Shown here: piece after piece, positions 39,906-51,690 of the stretch
Numbering within the stretch: position 1 is the first letter of the stretch
Layout: the number at the start of each line of letters is the position of its first letter
Assembly: GCA_033557465.1 (NCBI GenBank)
Contig: JAWIIG010000025.1
Location: 10,362,501-10,426,500 of the forward strand
Length of the DNA: 64,000 bases
Source of the DNA: Ichthyophis bannanicus
Taxonomy: Eukaryota > Chordata > Amphibia > Gymnophiona > Ichthyophiidae
Direction of reading: 5' to 3'
Position numbers and translations under genes: made by a program
The notes under the pieces: generated by a model
What the model was told of the DNA's origin: nothing
The model's database searches: none
Seen by the model: the letters and a program-made list of their open reading frames with translations, nothing else

Positions 39906-42660
39906 TTAAAACCCAGCTCTACTAACAGCCCTTACTACATCCTCCGGTAACAGATTCCAGAGTTTGATTACACGTTGAGAGAAGAAATATTTTCTCCTAT
40001 TTGTCTTAAATAGTTTACCCTGTAGCTTCATTACATGCCCCCTAGTCTTTCTATATTCTGATAGCGTAAACAATTTATCCACGTTTATCCGTTCCACTCC
40101 ATTCATTAATTTATACACCTCTATCATATCTCCCCTCAGCCGCCTCTTTTCTAGGTTAAAGAGCCCTAACCTTTTTAGCCTCTCTTCATAGGAGTAGCCT
40201 TCCATCCCCTTCACCAATTTGGTGGCTCTTCTCTGTACTTTTTCTAATAACTCCATGTCCTTTTTAAGATACGGTGACAAGAATTGCACACAATATTCAA
40301 GGTGCGGTCGTACCATGGAGCGATACAGAGGCATTATAATATCCTTTGTTTTATTCTCCATCCCTTTCCTTATGATACCTAGCATTCTATTTGCTTTCTT
40401 GGCCGCCGCTGCACACTGGGCGGAGGGTTTTAACATGTTATCCACGATGACTCCTAAATCTTTTTCCTGGGTGGTGGTTTCTAATGTGGAGCCTTGCATC
40501 TTGTAACTATAGTGTGGGTTGTTCTTTCCTAGGTGCATAACTTTGCACTTGTCCACATTAAATTTCATCTGCCATTTGGATGCCCAGTCTTCCAATTTAT
40601 CCAGATCCTCCTGCAGTTTTCCACAATCCTCTTGGGTTTTTAACAACTTTAAACAGTTTTGTGTCATCTGCAATTTTGATTACCTCACTAGTTATTCCAT
40701 TTTCCAGGTCATTTTTGAATATGTCAAAAAGTAGCGGACCCAGTACAGATCCCTGGGGTACTCCACTATTCTCCTTTTTCCATGGGAATATTGGCCATTT
40801 AGCCCTACCCTCTGCTTTCTATCTTTTAAACCAGTTCCCGATCCACAATAGTACACTGCCTCCTATCCCATGACTTTTTAGCTTCGCCAAAAGTCTCTGA
40901 TGGGGGACCTTGTCAAAAGCTTTCTGAAAGTCCAGATACACTATATCAACCGACTCACCTTTGTCTACCTGTTTATGCACACCTTCAAAAAACAGATCAG
41001 ATTAGTAAGACAAGATCTGCCTTGTCTAAAGCCATGTTGGCTGTCTCCCATTAGGCCATGACTATCTACATGCTGTGTAATTTTGTTCTTTATGATGGCT
41101 TCTACCATTTTCCCTGGTACTGACGTCAGGCTCACCGGTCTGTAATTTCCCGGTCACCCCTGGAACCCTTTTTAAAAATTGGTGTTACGTTGGCGACCCT
41201 CCAATCTTCAGGTATTACAGATGATTTTAATGAAAGTTCACAGATTACCAATAACAGGTCTGCAATCTCATATTTCAGTTCTTTCAACACTCTGGGATGT
41301 ATACCATCCGGTCCAGGTGATTTGCTACTATTCAGTTTATCAAATAGTTGTAATATATCTTCCCGGATATTTCTCTCAATTCCTCTGCAGTATCACCTTT
41401 AAATACCACTTCAGTCTTGGGTAACACCCCTACATCTTCCTCAGTAAAGACCGAAGCAAAGAATTCATTCAGTCTCTCTGCTATAGCCTTGTCTCCTCTT
41501 ACTGCCCCTTTTACCCCTCTATCATCTAATGGTCCAATTGACTCTCTCACAGGCCTTTTGCTACGAATGTACTTGAAAAAGTCTTTATTTCGTGTTTTTG
41601 CTTCCGTAGCAAGTTTCTTCTCAAATTCCCGCTTTGCCTGCCTTATCAATGCTTTGCATTTAACTTCACACAGCTTGTGCGTTTACCAGATTTCATCATT
41701 TGGCTCTTTTTTCCATTTTCTGAAGGTTGCTCTTTTGGCAGCAACAGCCTCTCTGACCTCACCTTTAAACCATGCTGGCAGTTTTTTGGACTTTCTTCCA
41801 CTTTTCTTAATGCGTGGAATACAGCTGGTCTGGGCTTCGAGGATAGTATTTTTAAATAACACCCAAGCTTGCTGTAAGTCTTTAACCTTTGGAACCGCTC
41901 CTTTTAGTTTTTCCGAACTATATTCCTCATTCTATCATAGTCACCCTTTTGAAAGTTAAAAGGTAGTACTGTGGATTCCTTTACTATCTGTCCTCCACTG
42001 ATTAAATCAAACATGATCATACTATGATCACTATTGCCAAGTGGTCCCAACACCCTTATTTCTTGCACCAGATCTGGCGTTCCACTAAGGACTAGGTCCA
42101 GTATGGCTTCCCCTCGGTCGGTCATGAACCAGCTGCTCCAAGAAGCAGTCATTTATTTCATCTAGAAACTTTATCTCTTTAGCTTGTCCTGCTGTGACAC
42201 TGTCCCAGTCGATACCGGGGTAATTGAAATCACCCATTATTACTACTCTGTTGTGGCTTTTGTTAGCTTCCTTGATTTCTTTGAGCATTTCATCATCCAT
42301 TTGTTCATTCTGGCCAGGTGGTCGATAGTATACTCCCACTGCCATCACCTTCCCCTTTATAAATGGAATTTCAATCCATAGAGATTCTACAGCATATTTT
42401 GTTCCCTGCAAAACTTTAATCCTTTCTGACTCAATGCCCTCTCTAACATAGAGCGCAACCCCTCCACCAATTTGTTCAGCTCTATCATTACGATATAGTT
42501 TGTATCCAGGTATCACAGTGTCCCACTGGTTATCCTCCTTCCACCATGTCTCTGAGAGTGCAATCATATCTAACCTCTCATTTAATGCTATATATTCTAA
42601 TTCTCCCATCTTATTGTTTAGACTTCTAGCATTGGCATACAAGCATTTTAGAGACTGTAT
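39906..42660 (-). pseudogene. CR1 ORF2: endonuclease and reverse transcriptase
   Basis: Minus strand: endonuclease start 'MYANARSLNNKMGELEY' (42642), 'IALSETWWKEDNQWDTVIPG', 'VVIMGDFNYPGIDWDS', then 'VLGPLGNSDHSMIMFDL'. The linker has 'RQAKREFEKKLATEAKTRNK' (41649 down). RT includes 'AFDKVPHQRLLAKLKSHGIG' near 40900, 'GVPQGSVLGPLLF' near 40750 and the active site 'IADDTKLFKV' near 40670 (F/YADD in active relatives). The C-terminal part 'LEYCVQFLSPYLKKDMELLE' and 'RKYFFSQRVIKLWNLLPEDV' runs to 39906. Several stops and frame changes make it inactive. Confidence 0.88.
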
Positions 42661-42884
42661 TTTATTAATATTAATCTGGCTATGGTAGGCATGGGTAATG
42701 GGAATCTTTATGCTCTGTCTGCTCCTTACTCAAGGGCATTTGGGCTACTATACTCCCTTTTGGAACCTCACTGCTTTTGGTAGTATCCTTCAAGGATACC
42801 TTTGTCCGAACCGTGCGCTCCTGGGTGACTGTCGGCTTTCCCCTATTTTCTAGTTTAAAAGCTTCTCTATCTCTTTTTTAAAGG

Positions 42885-43848
42885 TTAATGCCAGCAGTCT
42901 GGTCCCATCCTGATTAAGGTGAAGCCCATCCCTTCGGAAGAGCCCCCCTTTCCCCAGAATGTTCCCCAGTTCCTAACAAATCCAAAACCCTCATCCTTGC
43001 ACCATTGTCTCATCCACGCATTGAGACTCCGGAGCTCTGCCTGTCTTTTGGGTCCTGCACGTGGAACAGGAAGCATTTCGGAGAACGCTATCCTGGAAGT
43101 TCTGGATTTCAACTTCCTACCTAAAAGCTTAAATTTAGCCTCCAGAACTTCCCTACCACATTTTCCTATGTCATTGGTACCAACATGTACCAAGACAGCA
43201 GACTCCCCCCCAGCACTATCTATGATCCTATCTAGGCGGTGCGTGAGATCTGCTACCTTCGCACCAGGCAGGCATGTTACCAGGCGATCCTCACGTCCAC
43301 CAGCCACCCAGCTATCTACATTCCTAATGATTGAATCACCAACTATAACAGCTGTCCTGACCCTCCCCTCATGGGACATGGCCCTGGAGAAACGTCCTCG
43401 TGCGAGAGGGTTTTACATCACCTGGAGGACAGGTCCTAGTTACAGGATCACTTCCTGCCACACCAGGGTGATGCTCTCCTGTCACGTGACCTCTCTCCTC
43501 CATGGCAAAAGGGATGCTGCCAGACTGGAGGTGGGACTTCAGGACTATATCCCTGTAGGTCTCGTCCATGTACTTCTCTGTCTTTCTTATGTCTTCCAGG
43601 TCTGCTACTCTAGCCTCTAGAGAACGGACTCGTTCCCTGAGAGCAAAGAGCTCCCTGCACTTAGTGCATATGTAGGACCTCTCACCTTGTACCCCTTTGA
43701 AGTTTGAGGCTTTTCTGAGGGTCTCAGCTCTCTTGCCTTCACCATTGTGAAAATGGAACAGAGAGTGAATGTGGCCATTTAAAACTTTAGAGCCATCAGT
43801 CATTGGTTGCTTCAATTCATGTGAGTACTGACAATGGATCACAGGCAA
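42885..43848 (-). pseudogene. CR1 ORF1: Cys-rich/coiled-coil and esterase domains
   Basis: Minus strand 43848-43369 carries 'RSYICTKCRELFALRERVRS' (Cys pair followed by a coiled coil 'LEARVADLEDI'). A frame change near 43375 leads to 43379-42885 with an SGNH-type esterase: 'VIVGDSIIRNVDSW' (GDS box), 'HVGTNDIGK' (GTND box) and 'AFSEMLPVPR'. The CR1 ORF1 esterase is thought to help retrotransposition through membrane or lipid interactions. The single frame break is the main lesion. Confidence 0.85.
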
Positions 43849-43989
43849 TGTTCCCGCTAACCTGCGCTGGGTCCGCCGCCAACATTCCTGCCGGCGAGGG
43901 GAGGCACAGAGCGAGCGATCGCTCTGCCCCTCCCCCCACCGGCAGGAATGCCGGCAGAGGACCTGGCACAGATTAAAGAGAACATTGCT
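43849..43989. mobile_element. hAT-like MITE (GC-rich)
   Basis: Terminal repeats 'caatgttcccgctaa' and 'ttaaagagaacattg' resemble those of the hAT MITE at 9891-10166. The interior is GC-rich with an inverted 'cattcctgccggcgagggga' / 'cccctccccccaccggcagg' structure. No 8-bp duplication is visible; the sides are CR1 and a DIRS remnant, so one flank may have been lost. Confidence 0.55.
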
Positions 43990-44276
43990 AGGGTGCTGCG
44001 GCGTGTGTTAGACCCTCATGGAGGACAAGGCCACCAAGTATGTGACTCAGTCTCGACTCTTGAGGAAGACTTCCACTCTTCCTAGGAAGGAAGCCTCCAG
44101 GAAAAAGAAGCCCTTTTTCCATAGAAAGCCTCGATAGGGTTGGCTCTATCCTCCATACCTGGCTGTCCAGACCCCTCAGCAGGACCACCAGGGCAAGGGA
44201 ATGGGTCAGGGCCCATGCAAGCCCAAAGGCCCCAAACCCCAGACTCCAGCCCCAGCTCAGCCTGGGTCATGGTTTT

Positions 44277-45430
44277 GATGCTCCCAGCATAGTCTCTCTC
44301 CCTCTGGAGGATCAGCTACCCATTGCGGGGTATCTGGTCCACTTTGCACATAAATGGCCTTCCATCACCACCAAATCATGGGCACCTCAGGTGGTCAGGG
44401 AGGGTTGCCTCCTCCACCTGGACCAGCTGCCTCCACTCTTCTTTCCAGGGGAGCCTCCTCTGTCTCCACTGCACCAGACTGTGCTCATGCAAGAACTCGC
44501 AGGCCTTCTCAGGGACAGGGCTGTGGAGTCTGTACCACACCACGTGAAAGGAAAGGGGTTTTACTCCAGGTACTTTCTGGTCCCAAAAAGAATAGGTGGA
44601 CTAAGGCCCATCCTGGACCTGAGAAACCTAAAATTCCTGTGCGGGAGAAGTTCAAGATGCTCTCCCTTGGAATATTGCTGCTCTACCTCTGGCAGGGTGA
44701 TTGGCTGTGCTTTTGGACCTAAGGGATGCTTATGCTCGCATCCTTATCCATCCATCACAGATAGTACCTAAGATTCATGGTCAGACACGACCACTGCCAT
44801 TACAGGGTACTTTCCTTTTGGCCTGGCTTCCGCCCCTCGGGTTTTTACCAAATGCCTGGCTGTGGTGGCAGCCTATCTCTGTCTCCAAGGGGCCTTCATC
44901 TTCCCTTACCTGGGCGACTGGCTTGTAAAAGGGGACACAGCTGCAGAGAATGCTGCAGGACACAAGCCTCACCATCGGGGTCCTGCAGCACCTGGGCTTT
45001 GTGATACATCACCCACACACCCTTTAAGCATCTGCTCATGTACATCTCCACTTTCCAGCAATCCAATATTCCCAGTTAGTCATGGATAGGAATTGCTCAA
45101 CAATGCAGAAAAGACTAACAAACAAACCATCCTGAAATGAAAACTTAAAAAGTTTAAGGTAATTTACTTACCAGATACCTTCCTCATGGTTGGAGGGCCT
45201 GTTGTATGCTTTCCCTCTTACGCCTCTGATAGCGCGGACCCTCTTAAAGGCCAAGTGAGAAGAGGCTTCCCTGATTCTGGTGGCCCCTAGATGGCCTAGG
45301 CAGCCTTGGTTTCCTCTCATGCTCCATTTTACAACTGAATCCCTGGTCCCTCTCAGGAGCTCACTGGGGCCTCTCACTCAGGAGGCGGCTCAATCCTCCA
45401 CTCTAACCTGGGTTCCTTGTCCCTCACAGC
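44277..45430 (+). pseudogene. DIRS RT remnant (copy B2)
   Basis: RT matches: 'MVREGCLLHLDQLPPLFFPG', 'GFYSRYFLVPKRIGGLRPIL', 'MLSLGILLLYLWQGDW', 'PSGFYQMPGC' region, and the active-site area reading 'IFPYLGDWLVKG', where the first Asp of YLDD is Gly. RNase H core motifs are absent. The end reads 'ARTLLK' and 'LILVAPRWPRQPWFPLML'. The gag stop here is again TTT TGA (44273-44278), with RT resuming +1. Confidence 0.8.
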
Positions 45431-47140
45431 ATGGCTGCTGAACGGGTTTCCCTAGCGTCCTTCAACCTTCCCAAGGAGGTGGAGGAGGTCCTCCTTGCCT
45501 CCTGCAAGGACTCCACAAGGTGGGCCTATGCCTTCAAGTGACACCCGTTCTCCTTATGGTGCACAGAGCAACAGGTGAACCCGTTTTCCTGCCTTGTACA
45601 GGCGGGACTGCAGTACCTACTCCACCTTTCTCATTCTGGGCTCAAATTCAACTTTGTGAGAGTGCACCTGAGCATAAAAGAGGTACTAATACCACTGTAC
45701 AAGTCGCTGGTGAGGCTTCACTTGGAATATTGTGTTCAGTTTTGGAGACCATATCTTGCAAAGGATATAAAAAGGCTAGAAGCGGTTCAGAGGAAGGCAA
45801 TCAAAATGATTTGGAGCCTGCGTCAAAAGATTTATGAGAAGAGTCTTGAAGATCTAAATATGTACACTCTGGAGGAGAGGAGGGACAGGGGAGATATGAT
45901 TCAGACCTTTAAAATACTTACGAGTATTAATAGACAGACAAACCTCTTCCAAAGACGGGGAAGTTGTAAAACTAGAGGGCAAAACATGAAGCTGCAAGGG
46001 GGTAAACTGAAAGGCAATGTCAGGAAATACTTTTTCACTGAAAGGGTGGTGGATGCTTGGAATGTCCTCCCGATGGAAGTGGTGGGGCAAACACCGTGAC
46101 AGATTTCAAAATGGCATGAGACAGACATAGTGGATCCCTTTTATAGCAACAGGATAAAATCAAAATAGCATAACTATTTCTCTCTTATATCTGAACAAAT
46201 AGGGGTGACCTACACGGAGCGGTGGGTACACCCCTAAACAAAGGCATGGGGAGAGGTGACCTGCACGGAACGGCAAGTGCACCTACTCTTGCCACCTTGC
46301 TGGGCAGACTAGATGGACAATACTGGTCTTTATCTGCCATCTTACTATGTTACTATGAACCATCACTCTATAGAGGGCAAGCCTCTTTCTGTGCAGCCCC
46401 TTATCATTCAATTCATGAGGGGTTTACTGGTCTTGAAACCCCTCCATTCAACCGCCCTCGGCGGAATGAGATCTGTGTGATCCTGGCGCAGCTTACTAAG
46501 CTGCCCTTCAGGCCATTGGCTACCTGCCACCTCCGATACCTTTCCTGGAAGGTGGCCTTCCTGGTGGCACTCACATTGGCATGCTCCAGGCCCTGGTGGC
46601 CGAGCCATCCTTCATCAGGTTCTACAAAAACAGCATCATGCTCTGCACTCACCCGAAGTTTCTTCCGAAGGTGGTATCTGATTTCCTCCTCAATCGGGAG
46701 GTGGTACTCTCTACTTTCTTTCAATGGCCCCCCGACGACAAGGCGTTGGCTGTTCTCCATACTTTGGACTGCAAAAGGGTCCTGTCTTTTTATCTACTTG
46801 TGCACTCAGAGCCACTGCAAAGCCTCACAGCTTTTTGTCTCATATGACCTCGGTGGGGGAGGATGTCACCAAGCGGACCCTGTTCACCTGGGTAGCGCTC
46901 TGCATCACTTTCACCCACAACCGAATTGGGCTGCCACTGGAGCGCTGGGTCTTGGCACATAACGTCAGAGCTATGGCAATCTCGGTTGCCAGCCTCCGCT
47001 TGGTTCCCATGACAGACATCTGCTGGACTGCCATCTGGTCTTCGGTCCACACTTTTGCAGCTTGCTACTGCTTGGAGAAGGAGTCCCGATGGGACAGTGC
47101 CTTCAGCCAGTATGTATTCCATAATCTGTTTGGGGTTTAG
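45430..47140 (+). pseudogene. DIRS tyrosine recombinase (copy B2), split by CR1
   Basis: The 5' part to ~45675 has 'QYLLHLSHSGLKFNFVRVHL'. After the CR1 tail, 46400-47140 has 'PLATCHLRYLSWKVAFLVAL', 'FYKNSIMLCTHPKFLPKVVS', 'CKRVLSFYL', 'RWVLAHNVRAMAISVASLRL' (HxxR) and 'AACYCLEKESRWDSAF' with the candidate Tyr. The first catalytic Arg box is damaged ('TLACSRPWWP'). Multiple frames. Confidence 0.8.
45675..46357 (+). mobile_element. CR1 LINE 3' end inserted in copy B2 YR
   Basis: A continuous stretch encodes the RT thumb and C-terminus: 'VLIPLYKSLVRLHLEYCVQF', 'RPYLAKDIKRLEAVQRKAIK', 'LEERRDRGDMIQTFKILTSI', 'VRKYFFTERVVDAWNVLP'. A 3' UTR containing 'gggcagactagatggac' and 'tctgccatcttactatg' and ending in TTACTATG repeats follows. 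This is a CR1 subfamily distinct from the one at 39689. Confidence 0.88.
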
Positions 47141-47319
47141 GCAACTCCTGCCTTCCATCCCTTCTTGTTCAGGCTACCGGAGCCATGGTTCTTCCCGGAC
47201 ACTGGAGTCCTCAGTGTTTTGTCCTCAGATGCACTTACGCCTGCTCATGGCTGGGCTGTGCTTTTTGTACTGGCCCTCAGTAGCCTGGAGCTGGGGAGTC
47301 CCATATGTGAGGACTGATT

Positions 47320-47500
47320 CTCAGTAAATTGAGAAAAAGGGAGATCAAAACTATATTCAATGAAATCAACTTAACTTAGTCCACGATTCTCAGCCTCCGA
47401 CAGTAGAATAGTAGGAATTTCTTCCATGATATTAGTGGGGCAATATGCTCATATCGTTGAATATAGTTTTGATCTACCTTTTTCTCATTTTACTGAGGAT
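47320..47500. mobile_element. MITE with ~40-bp inverted repeats
   Basis: Starts 'ctcagtaaattgagaaaaag' with 'gatcaaaactatattcaa' and ends with the complements (ttgaatatagttttgatc ... tttttctcattttactgag). GATT occurs on both sides and may be a short target duplication. It lies exactly between truncated copies B2 and E. Confidence 0.75.
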
Positions 47501-47847
47501 TATTTTGTAATTTTGCCTCGGTGGGTAAAAGGGTGAATGCACCCCTTTTTAAAAAAGAAAAAAAAAAAAAAGATGGTTTGCTACGAGAGAGGGAAGCTTC
47601 CCCCTCAGGGCAAACGATCCGACAAAAATTAAAAATAGTTGAAATAATTGGGCAGGTTGAAAGTATTTAGTTTATCTCTATTTTTTGGTTGCACTGGTCC
47701 TCTACCCATCCTTCCCTGCTTTTTCTTTCTTCGAGCAAGGAGATGTGTTTTTGTAGCATTTTTCCTTTTTGCGGGCTTAATGCCCTTTTTTTCTCCCAAC
47801 TGCTGGCCGTGTGAGTCTTTGACCTCGCGGGGGTCCTTTTTGCCCCG

Positions 47848-49818
47848 ATGGCCACCGGTTTCAAAAAATGCGACAGGTGCTCCAAGAACATGTCACTTAC
47901 GGACACCCATGACTGGTGTCTTAGGGCCGACCATGATCCGGAGCTCCGCTCGCATTGTAAGAAAATGTTCTCCAAGGCCCTGCTGAGTCATGAGCAGAAG
48001 TCTGACGACCTTTTCCATAAGGCCACCACGGAATCCCCAGTGGTGCCTCCGATCATCTCTCCACGGGTGGAATCCCCTACCTCGGCCCCACGCTCAAGAC
48101 AGCACTCCGACCAGGGATCCCCAAGGGGGAGCGGCATAAGAAGAAGGCCTCAAAGTCAATGTTGGGGGCCCCACACTCGGTCTCTCAGCCCCCGGCGGCG
48201 TTCCTGAGAGTTGGACAAGGAGCGGCCTCGAAAGGTACCTCGCACAGATACAGAGGCCTCCGGCGATGGCGCCCTGTCTCCTGAGAGCCGTCCTGGCGAG
48301 GACCCCCTCTCCTCCTAGACGCCCGACCCGGTGACCCCGGTGTTGGTGTAGCAGGGCCCTGCACCCGTGTGGGAATCCCGTATGCTGGCACTAGAGCGCA
48401 GTGTTTCTGCGTTCTTGGCTGCCCAGCAGGCGCTCACATCCAGCTCAGCTGGTTCATGCCGAGAGCCCATGACTCCCTTGAGGGGGGATCTCAAAGCCTG
48501 CCTTGGAAACCCCCGAGAGGGTCCTCTGCATCTGTCTCGCTTGCCTTCCCATTCCTCGGGGGTGAAATCCTCCAGGGCCTCTGGCTTGAAACGGGCCTCG
48601 GCCTCTGGACAGGGCGACCTACCCGAATCAGATTCCTCCTCGGATTTCTCGGGTTGGGAGTCAGATGAGGATACATCCCCGGAGACCCACGCCCACCGGG
48701 ACCTCCCTTTGGACCCGTCCCCGCCCGCCTTTCAGCGGCATTTGCTGCCCGAGAACGACACCTTTTTGGTGTTTGTGAGGGATATGGCACCGGCCCTTAA
48801 CCTGGCTACCCAGGCAGAAGAGGAGCCTCGAGCTGAAGAGCTCTATATCCTGCAGTACGAATCTCCGCCTCGTGAGTCTGTCACTGTACAGTGCCTCCCA
48901 TCCTGTTCAGGCTGCTTCTTCACGTGTGGGGAAACACCTGCCTTGGTTCCCATTTTGAGTAAGCGCCTCGATGCGATGTACAGGATCCATCGTGGCCCCG
49001 GGTTTAGGAAGACCCAGCTTCCCCACACCTACATGGTGGTGGAATCAGCGATGTGGAAGCAAAAGAGTCCGAAGTCTTATTCCTCGGTCCCGCCAGATAG
49101 GGAGTCGAGAGCCCTCGACGCCCTGGGACGCAAGGCCTACCAAGGGTCCATGCTTGCATGCCGTATTCAAGCTTACCAATTGTACATGGGCATGTTCTTG
49201 CGCGACCTCGCCAAGGAGCTCGGGGGCATCTCTGCAGTCCTTACGGGCGAACCCCTTCTGAGGTGCCAGACCCTCCTGGGGTCGGCCGCAGTGTGCTCCA
49301 AGTACATTTCCCGTGCAGCATACGATGGATTTGAATCCTTAGAAACATAGAAATATGATGACAGAAAAAGACCACATGGCCTATCTAGTCTGTCCTTCCA
49401 TATCAACAACTACAACAGTCCCTTTTTTACCTTTTTATAGAAACATAGAAATGGCCTGGATGGCGGCGGCTGGCATCAGGGCTCGGTGTTAGGCATGGCT
49501 CCAATCCTCCGACTTGGAATGGTGGGTCCAGGAAAAGCTCCTGGACGTCACCTGCCTCGGCGAGCAACTTTTTTTGGTAAGCCCATGGAGGATAAGGCCA
49601 CCGAGATAGAGACTGAGTTTTGTAACCCAAACCTGTCTCTCGCGCAAGACAACCTACCTTCCTCGGAAGAAACCTCAAACCAAAAAAACATCCTTCCCGA
49701 GGAAAGGCCTACCATATTGGGTTTATCCACCCTACCCACCCACTCCCGCTCATGCCCACTGTAAGCCGAAAGGGCCCAAGGCAGAAACCCCGGCGCCACC
49801 CCGACTCAGTGTTTTTGA
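47848..49818 (+). pseudogene. Broken DIRS gag (copy E)
   Basis: The N-terminal module 'FKKCDRCSKNMSLTDTHDWC' is present. The frame is stopped at 48205-48207 and again near 48317, then open 48367-49350 with 'MYRIHRGPGFRKTQLPHTYM', 'LACRIQAYQLYMGMFLRDLA' and 'SRAAYDGFES'. A CR1 tail then interrupts. The end reaches TGT TTT TGA at 49810-49818, the same stop context as in B and B2. Confidence 0.85.
49341..49451 (-). mobile_element. CR1 3' tail fragment in copy E gag
   Basis: Begins and ends with 'agaaacatagaaat' units, the complement of TTTCTATG-type CR1 tails, and contains 'gcctatctagtctgtcc', matching the 3' UTR of the CR1 at 46290-46357 in reverse. The flanking 'gaatcctt.../atggcc' gag sequence is interrupted here. 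Confidence 0.75.
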
Positions 49819-51690
49819 CGCCAACAGTGTAGCCTTTCGCCCCCCAGCAGCTTTGCAGCCAGTGGGAGGGCACCTGTCCCTCTTCGTCCCGCAGTGGGTG
49901 TCCATCACGCCTGTCACCTGGGTCCTCCGGGTGGTCCAAGATGGGTACCGTCTCCACTTGGACAGGTTTCCCCTTCCCTTCTTCCCTGTGGAGCCTTCTC
50001 GATTCCCCATGCACCAGACATATCTACAGCGTGAACTGGACAACATCCTCGCCCAACGGGTGGTCAAGATACCAATGCACTTTCGGTGTCTGGGCTTTTA
50101 TTCCTGGTACTTCCTCATCCCAAAAAAGACAGGAGGACTGGCCTATCCTTGACCTCGGAAAGCTAAACAAGTTCTTGGTACGGGAGAAGTTCAAAATGCT
50201 ATTGCTTGGCGTCCTGCTGCCCTTCCTCTGGCAGGGCGATTGGCTATGCTCCTTGGCTCTCAGGGATGCTTACGCCCACATCCTGATTCATCCCCAGCAC
50301 AGGCAATATCTGTGCTTCAGGATGCAAGGGGAACATTACCAATACAGGGTGCTCCCTTTTGGACTCGCGTCCGCTCCGCAGGTCTTCACGAAGTGCCTCT
50401 CCGCAGCTGCCGCTTCCCTCGGGCGGCAGGGTGTCCCAGTCTTCACTTATCTCGACGACTGGCTCATCACAGGGTCCTCAGCTGGAGAAGTTCGATCAGC
50501 AGCATCCTGCACAATTCTCCTTCTCGAATGCCTGGGGTTCCTGGTCAACTCCCCCAAGTCCCACCTTGAACTGGTGCAGGCCTTGGAGTTCATTGGCGTA
50601 CACCTCGACACCCAGCGAGCGTCCACCTTCCTGCCAGTGAACTGGGTGGCCGCATCTGAGCCCTGGCGGCTCGGGTTTAGAGCAGCACAAGGGTCACGGC
50701 GCGTACTACGCTGCGCCTCTTGGGGCACATGGCCTCTACTGTCCATGTCGCCCCCCCCCCACACCCTTATGCACATGCGGACGACCCAGTGGTGCCTCAG
50801 TGCTCAGTGGAACCTGGCCTCAAGTCACCTTGGAGACCCTATTCAGGTCTCCCACAGCCTTCGCAGGTCTCTGGACTGGTGGCAGGACCTCCGCAACCTC
50901 CTCCGGGGGCTGCCCTTCCAAACCCCACAGCACGAGCTCGTCCTGACAACAGACGCTTCCCTGCTGGGGCGCACTGTGCACTCAGGGGCAATAGTCACCC
51001 GAAGAGTCCCAGCAGCAAATAAACTTGCTCAAGCTTAGGGTGGTCTGATGGGCGCTGAAGAACATCTGAAGGGGAAGTCAGTACTCATGCAGACTGACAA
51101 CCAAGTAGCGATGTTTTACATCAACAAGGAGGGGGGCACAGGCTCCTGCTGCCTCTGTCAGGAGGCGGTGGTCCTCTGCTCCTTTTGCCTTCCATTAGGG
51201 AATGACCCTATGAGCGGTCTACCTCCTGGACCACAAGAATGTCCTCGTGGACAGGCTCAGCAGGATCCCCCGTCCTCACGAGTGGCAGCTGGACTCTGAG
51301 GTGGCCAGCCTCTGGTTCCATCGGTGGGTGACGCCGACCATGGACCTGTTCGCCAGGCCGATGAACGCACCACTTCCCCGCTTCTGTGGCCCGATTCCAC
51401 ACCCGAGCAGGGTGGCCCCGGATGCGTTCCTCTTGAGTTGGACCACCCGTCTTCTTTATGCGTTCCCTCCCACTCCTCTCATCGCGAGGACCATCCACAA
51501 GGTTCAGCGGGATCAGGCTTCAGTGATCCTTGTCGCTCCTTCGTAGCCCTGACACCCGTGTTTCCTGCTCCTGCTGCGGCTTGCGTCCGAGCCCCAAGTT
51601 CCCCTGGGCTGTGCCCTGGACCTGCTAACGCAGGTCAGCTGGGTGCTCCACCCGAACCTGGCCTCATTGTCCCTCACAGCCTGGCGGCTA
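49817..51690 (+). pseudogene. Broken DIRS RT / RNase H (copy E)
   Basis: RT motifs: 'GFYSWYFLIPKKTGG' (frame change at about 50145), 'CSLALRDAYAHILIHPQH', 'YQYRVLPFGLASAPQVF', 'VFTYLDDWLITG' (about 50441-50476). RNase H: 'LTTDASLLG' (50941-50970), 'QTDNQVAMFYINKEGGTGS' after a further frame change, and 'TRLLYAFPPTPLIARTIHKV'. The active site YLDD is intact but the frames are not. Confidence 0.88.

Larger units (their letters stand above)
39689..43848 (-). mobile_element. CR1 LINE, nearly full length
   Basis: About 4.2 kb on the minus strand with ORF1 (Cys-rich/coiled-coil plus esterase), ORF2 (endonuclease-RT) and a 3' UTR ending in TTCTTATG repeats (39689-39712), the short terminal repeat typical of CR1. 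It is inserted in the N-terminal part of the Tc1 transposase. The 5' UTR seems short or missing. The same family left tails at 23090-23490 and probably 49341-49451. Confidence 0.92.
43990..47320 (+). mobile_element. B-type DIRS retrotransposon, truncated (copy B2)
   Basis: Contains a gag tail (about 44012-44278), RT (44277-45010), a foreign inverted terminal fragment (about 45010-45180) in place of most of RNase H, the RT C-terminal region (45180-45430) and YR (45430-47140) split by a CR1 tail. It stops in the left half of its ICR ('gagtcccatatgtgaggact', 47297-47316), where a MITE follows. It aligns closely with DIRS B. Confidence 0.8.
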
